Assembly (NCBI GenBank): GCA_900543155.1
Contig: UQQN01000024.1
Coordinates: forward strand, 1 to 27,827
Length of the DNA: 27,827 bases
Direction: 5' to 3'
Origin: an uncultured Prevotella sp.
GTDB taxonomy: Bacteria > Bacteroidota > Bacteroidia > Bacteroidales > Bacteroidaceae
Positions 24,827 to 27,827 of this stretch are shown here, in pieces. The position numbers were made by a program, and so were the translations under genes. Below the pieces are notes generated by a model. The model did not search any database, was not told the origin of the DNA, and was given only the letters and a program-made list of their open reading frames with translations. Position 1 is the stretch's first letter; the number at the start of each line of letters is the position of its first letter.

Positions 24827-25753
24827 TTAAAAAAGGCTGGCAAGGTATGCCACAGCGGGAATGCTGATTACTGAAAATAGTGTGGTAATGAACAGTCCTT
24901 GTGTCATAAGTCGCTCATCTTTGCCATATTGCAGACAAAGCATAATGCCATTGGTGGCAATAGGCATAGCGCTCAGCACAACTGCTACGTCGCTTACAAA
25001 GGGGTCAATTCCCATTAAGGCTAATACACCTCCCACGGCAAGTGGCAACACAAGCAGGCGTAATAGTGCCATGGAGTAAACAAAACGATTACCAAGCATA
25101 TCGCGCACGGGAATGTGGCTGAGGCTCGAACCAATGATGAGCAAGGCGCAAGGGGTGGTTAAGTCGCCAAGCAGATGAAACCACTGACCTATGGGGGCAG
25201 GAGTTTGTATGCGCACAATGGCTATGAGCAGGGCAATGAGCGAAGCTACTACGCAAGGCGAGAAAATGAGTTTGGGCGAGAAAGCACTTTTGGCTTTAGC
25301 ACCATTAATGAACGATACGCCAATGGTAAATACCAACAAATTGAACGGAATGTTGAGCACAGAGGCACAGAACACGGCCTTCGAACCAAACACGGCATCG
25401 CATACGGGGTAGCCTATGAAACTTACGTTGCCAAAGGCAAGCATAAAACGCGAGATACCACGGCGTGACTTGTTTACTTTGAACAGATGGGGGATGATAT
25501 ATGCCAAAGCTATTAGCACGATGTAGTTTATAACGGCTACTACGCCGAGTGCTATAAGCTCGGAGTTCTCGAACGCCAAATCTTTTCCCATTACCGAAGC
25601 CAAGATGAGTGCAGGCATTGAGATGTTCATTATGAAAATAGAAAGTTTGCGGTCGAGGTCTCCCGACCATAAATTGCGTTTAGCAGCAAAAAGTCCTACT
25701 AGCACAATGCCAAATATCATCAGCATTTGCGTCACAATGTGTAAAAAGTCCAT
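24827..25753 (-). CDS. AEC family transporter (auxin efflux carrier type)
   Basis: With the ATG at 25753 the protein is 308 aa, the usual AEC length, starting MDFLHIVTQMLMIFGIVL. A longer frame exists only from a TTG codon, 102 bases upstream, and adds untypical residues. About ten membrane helices are visible, and the paired inverted-repeat fold has conserved N and P residues: FGNVSFIGYPVCDA (helix break), LNIPFNLLVFTIG, then SAMPIATNGIML. Members move malate, amino acids or similar anions outward or inward. The substrate here is unknown. It has its own promoter with a palindrome at the expected transcript start. Confidence 0.88.
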   Translation of the reverse strand: MDFLHIVTQMLMIFGIVLVGLFAAKRNLWSGDLDRKLSIFIMNISMPALILASVMGKDLAFENSELIALGVVAVINYIVLIALAYIIPHLFKVNKSRRGISRFMLAFGNVSFIGYPVCDAVFGSKAVFCASVLNIPFNLLVFTIGVSFINGAKAKSAFSPKLIFSPCVVASLIALLIAIVRIQTPAPIGQWFHLLGDLTTPCALLIIGSSLSHIPVRDMLGNRFVYSMALLRLLVLPLAVGGVLALMGIDPFVSDVAVVLSAMPIATNGIMLCLQYGKDERLMTQGLFITTLFSVISIPAVAYLASLF

Positions 25754-25876
25754 TCCGTCTTGTTGTTTGAGTGTTTGTGTTTGGGGTGTTTCTAAAAAGT
25801 CTGTTATATCCTTTTTGCTCGCTAAGTTAAAAACTATCGGCAGAGCACAAACCAAATTGTCAGAATTATTAGAAAT

Positions 25877-25926
25877 AACCCTTATAGGGTTGCAAAGTTA
25901 CGAACTATTGATTAGTTAATGACAAA
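25877..25926 (-). promoter_or_regulatory. Promoter of the AEC transporter gene with a start-site palindrome
   Basis: On the minus strand TAACTTTG (25893-25900) fits TAnnTTTG; TTTG (25923-25926) lies 22 bases upstream, slightly longer than usual. The palindrome AACCCT-TAT-AGGGTT (25877-25891) begins directly after the -7 element, where it would overlap the transcript start. The leader is about 130 bases. Confidence 0.5.
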
Positions 25927-25932
25927 TGTTCG

Positions 25933-26097
25933 CTAAAAATTCAACATTGTGCTAAACAGCTTTCTGCCGTAGGGTGGTTTTAATAATCCTGAAAAGTCGT
26001 TTTGTGCCTTATTGTTTGTGCGTTTTTCGTAGCAAAGTATTCTTTCAAATTTACTTGAGACACCCTTGATGATGTCAATGGGAGTAATTTTTGCCAT
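25933..26097 (-). pseudogene. Decayed small gene, copy 2 (MAKIT-type N-terminus)
   Basis: A 54-aa frame starts at an ATG at 26097 and stops at 25933. The start reads MAKITPIDIIKGVSSKF and the end KPPYGRKLFSTMLNF. In a second frame the DNA after codon 18 reads EYFATKNAQTI, which matches EYSATNK of copy 1 at 164-267. Copy 1 also shares the leader (ACTAACC, then TACTATC, ATGG). So both look like frame-damaged versions of one gene family. Whether the 54-aa frame is expressed is unknown. The palindromic element at 26134 sits in what should be its promoter region. Confidence 0.5.
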
Positions 26098-26126
26098 GAT
26101 AGTAGTGTTTTGGGGTTAGTAATTCA

Positions 26127-26155
26127 AGTTTCGGATTTAGTCAGGACGGGCTGAA
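26127..26155 (+). repeat. Direct repeat, left copy (edge of palindromic element)
   Basis: 29 bases, from AGTTTCGGATTTAGT to GACGGGCTGAA, recur at 27768-27796 with two transitions (C to T, G to A). This copy runs into the 267-bp palindrome. Confidence 0.85.
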
Positions 26156-26400
26156 AGCCCAATGAGCGCATAGCCCAGGGCAAGCGAAGCGACACCCTGG
26201 GTCAAAGCACGTTCGTTAGTGACGCCCTGTAAGGGCAGAAGCATTAACCCTTGTGTAGATTTTGCTCAATGACTGTGCCATATTTATTACGCTTTTGCCC
26301 TTACAGGGCGTCAATACTATGGCAATCCGAACCCCAGGGTGTCGCTTCGCTTGCCCTGGGCTATGCGCTCATTGGGCTTTCAGCCCGCCCTGACTAAATC
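26134..26400. repeat. Large palindromic repeat element (267 bp)
   Basis: Outer arms 26134-26201 and 26333-26400 are 68 bases each and pair over their whole length, with one mismatch (A26146 against C26388). Inner arms 26221-26242 and 26291-26312 pair over 22 bases, with one G-T pair. Between them are unpaired stretches of 19 and 20 bases, and the loop is 48 bases. It carries no protein gene. Sequences such as GACGCCCTGTAAGGGC seem familiar to me from repeated intergenic elements in Bacteroidales genomes, but this cannot be checked here. It has the form of a MITE or REP-like element and could also fold as a very stable RNA. Confidence 0.8.
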
Positions 26401-26473
26401 AAAAACTCTAGGAATATAGAAATATAAGAAGATACATATCGTTTGGCGCAACTGTATCATTGTGTTATAAAAT

Positions 26474-26573
26474 CCGCAAAATTTAAGTAACAAGGATATG
26501 GTAGCAGGTGCGCCCACACCGATTAACGGCGTGGGCTGTACTTGTTTATACCTTCCTTGTGGGCTATTTGCGG
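26474..26573 (+). ncRNA. Candidate structured RNA upstream of the 373-aa gene
   Basis: A 100-base nested stem-loop on either strand: CCGCAAA (26474-26480) with TTTGCGG (26567-26573), ACAAGG (26490-26495) with CCTTGT (26555-26560), GGTA (26500-26503) with TACC (26549-26552), and GCCCACACCG (26512-26521) with CGGCGTGGGC (26527-26536), one mismatch, loop ATTAA. Pairs are in nested order. It lies 64 bases before the start codon at 26637. A TTTG at 26442-26445 with a TATAAAAT-like box 20 bases on could be a weak promoter. It may be a leader of the downstream gene, a separate RNA, or part of a mobile element. The strand is assumed from the downstream gene. Confidence 0.4.
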
Positions 26574-26636
26574 TGCCTTTAACACAGGTATTCTCAGGTG
26601 CATCCATGCCGTTTTTTAAAAAAAACACGAAAAACC

Positions 26637-27758
26637 ATGGAAGCAGAAAACATTGAAAACAACTTGAATCTAATAAATACACGTGTAGAATCTTTTAAAA
26701 ACTGCTTGGCATATTTGGGGCACGAAGAAGACACAACGAATAATAGCGAAGTGAAGGATGCTTGCCTTATCATATTACGACACCATGTAGAACAAATTCA
26801 CAAAAAATTTGATGAGATAAGAAAGAGTGTGCTTCACTCGATAGTAGATGACCGTAGCAACGAGATATCCCAAATAAATATAAATTTGGACAAGGCTCTT
26901 TCTGTTTTTGAAGGGTATGCAGACAAAGCCGAACGCGCAAGTATATATCTCTTGAGAAGTAAAATGAATGATGGGAAATGTGGCTTCAGGACAAGCAAAT
27001 TGTGCGAAGACTATTACAAAAATCTATTCTTTATGTATCATGAAAACAGCAAAGAAACCTCGAGGGATACCCTTGAGCAAATTTACATGACGGATTATGA
27101 AGAAGAAAAAAAATTACATGCTGACGATAATTTGGCAAAGCGATATATGTTGCGTTTACGAAAAGACAATTTGTTTAATTCAATGTTAGGCAAGGTTTAC
27201 CACGATGTGAATCGTGATGCAGTGAGTTTTATATGTGAAGTTATTGACAAGAAACAAAGGAAAGAGGACGATATTATAGGATTTATGAAGAATCTTGTAG
27301 ATGTTGAAATCGCCAAAGCACATTTAGAAATGCAAGAAGAATCGGTTGTGAAAAATGTGGCATTTAAGGATGCCGTTAATGTGGACAAGGTGATGCAGCA
27401 ATTAAACAAGTATATAGAAGATAAGACACTGAATGCACAAAAGCATTGGTATATAGTGTATAAAGTGTTCTGCACAAAAAAATGGCTTAGTAAAGAGACA
27501 CAAACGAAATTTAGAGAGCAAATAAATGCTTCATTTCGTCAAGAACTGAAGTGTAGTAATGATGACTTTAAAAAAGTGGATAGCTACTTTAAGAATACAA
27601 AATATGCAGATTGGGACCCCGAGAACCCCCAAGCCCCACAGTGCTGCGCAGAGTATAAAAATATAGCTATGAAGTTAGACACGGAATTTATTTCCGAGAA
27701 ATATGCAAAGTCTAATTGCAGGATAAACGGAGCCTCAAAAATAGAAAAGTTTAGGTAA
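26637..27758 (+). CDS. Hypothetical protein, mostly helical, 373 aa
   Basis: I do not recognise a named family. The ATG at 26637 is chosen over a GTG 13 codons earlier (26598), because the extra residues are basic and low in complexity. The protein has no signal peptide or membrane segment. It is rich in Lys, Glu and Asp, with long predicted helices (LDKALSVFEGYADKAERA, RDTLEQIYMTDYEEEKK). The last 110 residues (ALNAQKHWYIVYKVF-like, then LSKETQTKFREQINASFRQE, DDFKKVDSYFKNT) recall a C-terminal module I have seen in uncharacterised Bacteroidales proteins. It is more AT-rich than the core genes. It is flanked by direct repeats and sits after a palindrome and a structured segment, as in accessory modules. 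Function unknown. Confidence 0.7.
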   Translation: MEAENIENNLNLINTRVESFKNCLAYLGHEEDTTNNSEVKDACLIILRHHVEQIHKKFDEIRKSVLHSIVDDRSNEISQININLDKALSVFEGYADKAERASIYLLRSKMNDGKCGFRTSKLCEDYYKNLFFMYHENSKETSRDTLEQIYMTDYEEEKKLHADDNLAKRYMLRLRKDNLFNSMLGKVYHDVNRDAVSFICEVIDKKQRKEDDIIGFMKNLVDVEIAKAHLEMQEESVVKNVAFKDAVNVDKVMQQLNKYIEDKTLNAQKHWYIVYKVFCTKKWLSKETQTKFREQINASFRQELKCSNDDFKKVDSYFKNTKYADWDPENPQAPQCCAEYKNIAMKLDTEFISEKYAKSNCRINGASKIEKFR

Positions 27759-27767
27759 CTATCCCCC

Positions 27768-27796
27768 AGTTTCGGATTTAGTTAAGACGGGCTGAA
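27768..27796 (+). repeat. Direct repeat, right copy
   Basis: 27 of 29 bases match 26127-26155. It begins ten bases after the stop codon of the 373-aa gene. The sequence diverges from the palindrome right after GCTGAA, so only the edge is repeated within this window; a further element may continue beyond 27827. Confidence 0.8.
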
Positions 27797-27827
27797 TTAT
27801 CGTGCAAACCGAATGCAATCAAGCTTG

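Noticed and set aside
24827..25855. A longer AEC transporter starting from TTG at 25855
   Set aside because: The extra 34 residues are untypical, and the ATG at 25753 gives the normal family length and a membrane helix at the start.
26380..26682. A 100-aa minus-strand frame across the structured segment
   Set aside because: It is unlike any protein, overlaps the palindrome edge and the start of the plus-strand gene, and probably just reflects the AT-rich sequence.

Overview
This window looks like a chromosomal segment of an anaerobic Bacteroidales bacterium, probably Prevotella-like. The family assignment is by recall, not by search. Supporting signs are promoters of the Bacteroidetes type (TTTG, a 19-20 base spacer, then TAnnTTTG), start codons without clear Shine-Dalgarno sequences, Bacteroidetes families (DUF4491, DUF5723, DUF6175, a lipoprotein glutaminyl cyclase), and secreted proteins whose predicted mature N-terminus is Gln. 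No rRNA, tRNA, CRISPR array or intact transposase was seen.

Layout. 1-351: a canonical promoter and a decayed small gene. 352-5699 (minus): acyl-CoA hydrolase/CoA-transferase, then a likely operon of DUF4491 membrane protein, a fused C26 amidotransferase/M19 dipeptidase, glutaminyl cyclase lipoprotein and SufE, closed by a strong terminator. 5875-7627 (minus): Lrp/AsnC regulator and flotillin-like FloA, each as its own unit. 8119-11457 (plus): a large lipoprotein and a DUF5723 outer-membrane-type protein. These converge on a 28-bp-arm bidirectional terminator with a PfkB kinase. 12492-17193 (minus): five consecutive exported proteins resembling CsgG/LpoB, FlgT, LPP20 and DUF6175 modules, the best candidate for a poorly described cell-envelope system. 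17465-25753 (minus): ATP-dependent PEP carboxykinase; a nucleotide-sugar pair (3,4-ketoisomerase and DegT aminotransferase) with a small unknown gene between them; a 7TM-HD phosphohydrolase; RmuC; and an AEC permease.

25933-27827 is accessory in character. It holds a second, inverted copy of the decayed small gene found at the left end, a 267-bp palindromic repeat with 68-nt outer arms, a 100-nt nested stem-loop that may be a structured RNA, an unrecognised 373-aa gene, and a direct repeat of the palindrome's edge at the far side of that gene.

How the genes work together. The glutaminyl cyclase is expected to cap N-terminal Gln on exported proteins. Six of six signal-peptidase-I type exported proteins in this window are predicted to begin with Gln after cleavage. 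The fused hydrolase could split gamma-glutamyl bonds and then dipeptides. PEP carboxykinase and the CoA-transferase family enzyme fit the succinate/acetate fermentation of this group. The sugar pair would make a dTDP-3-amino-3,6-dideoxyhexose for surface glycans.
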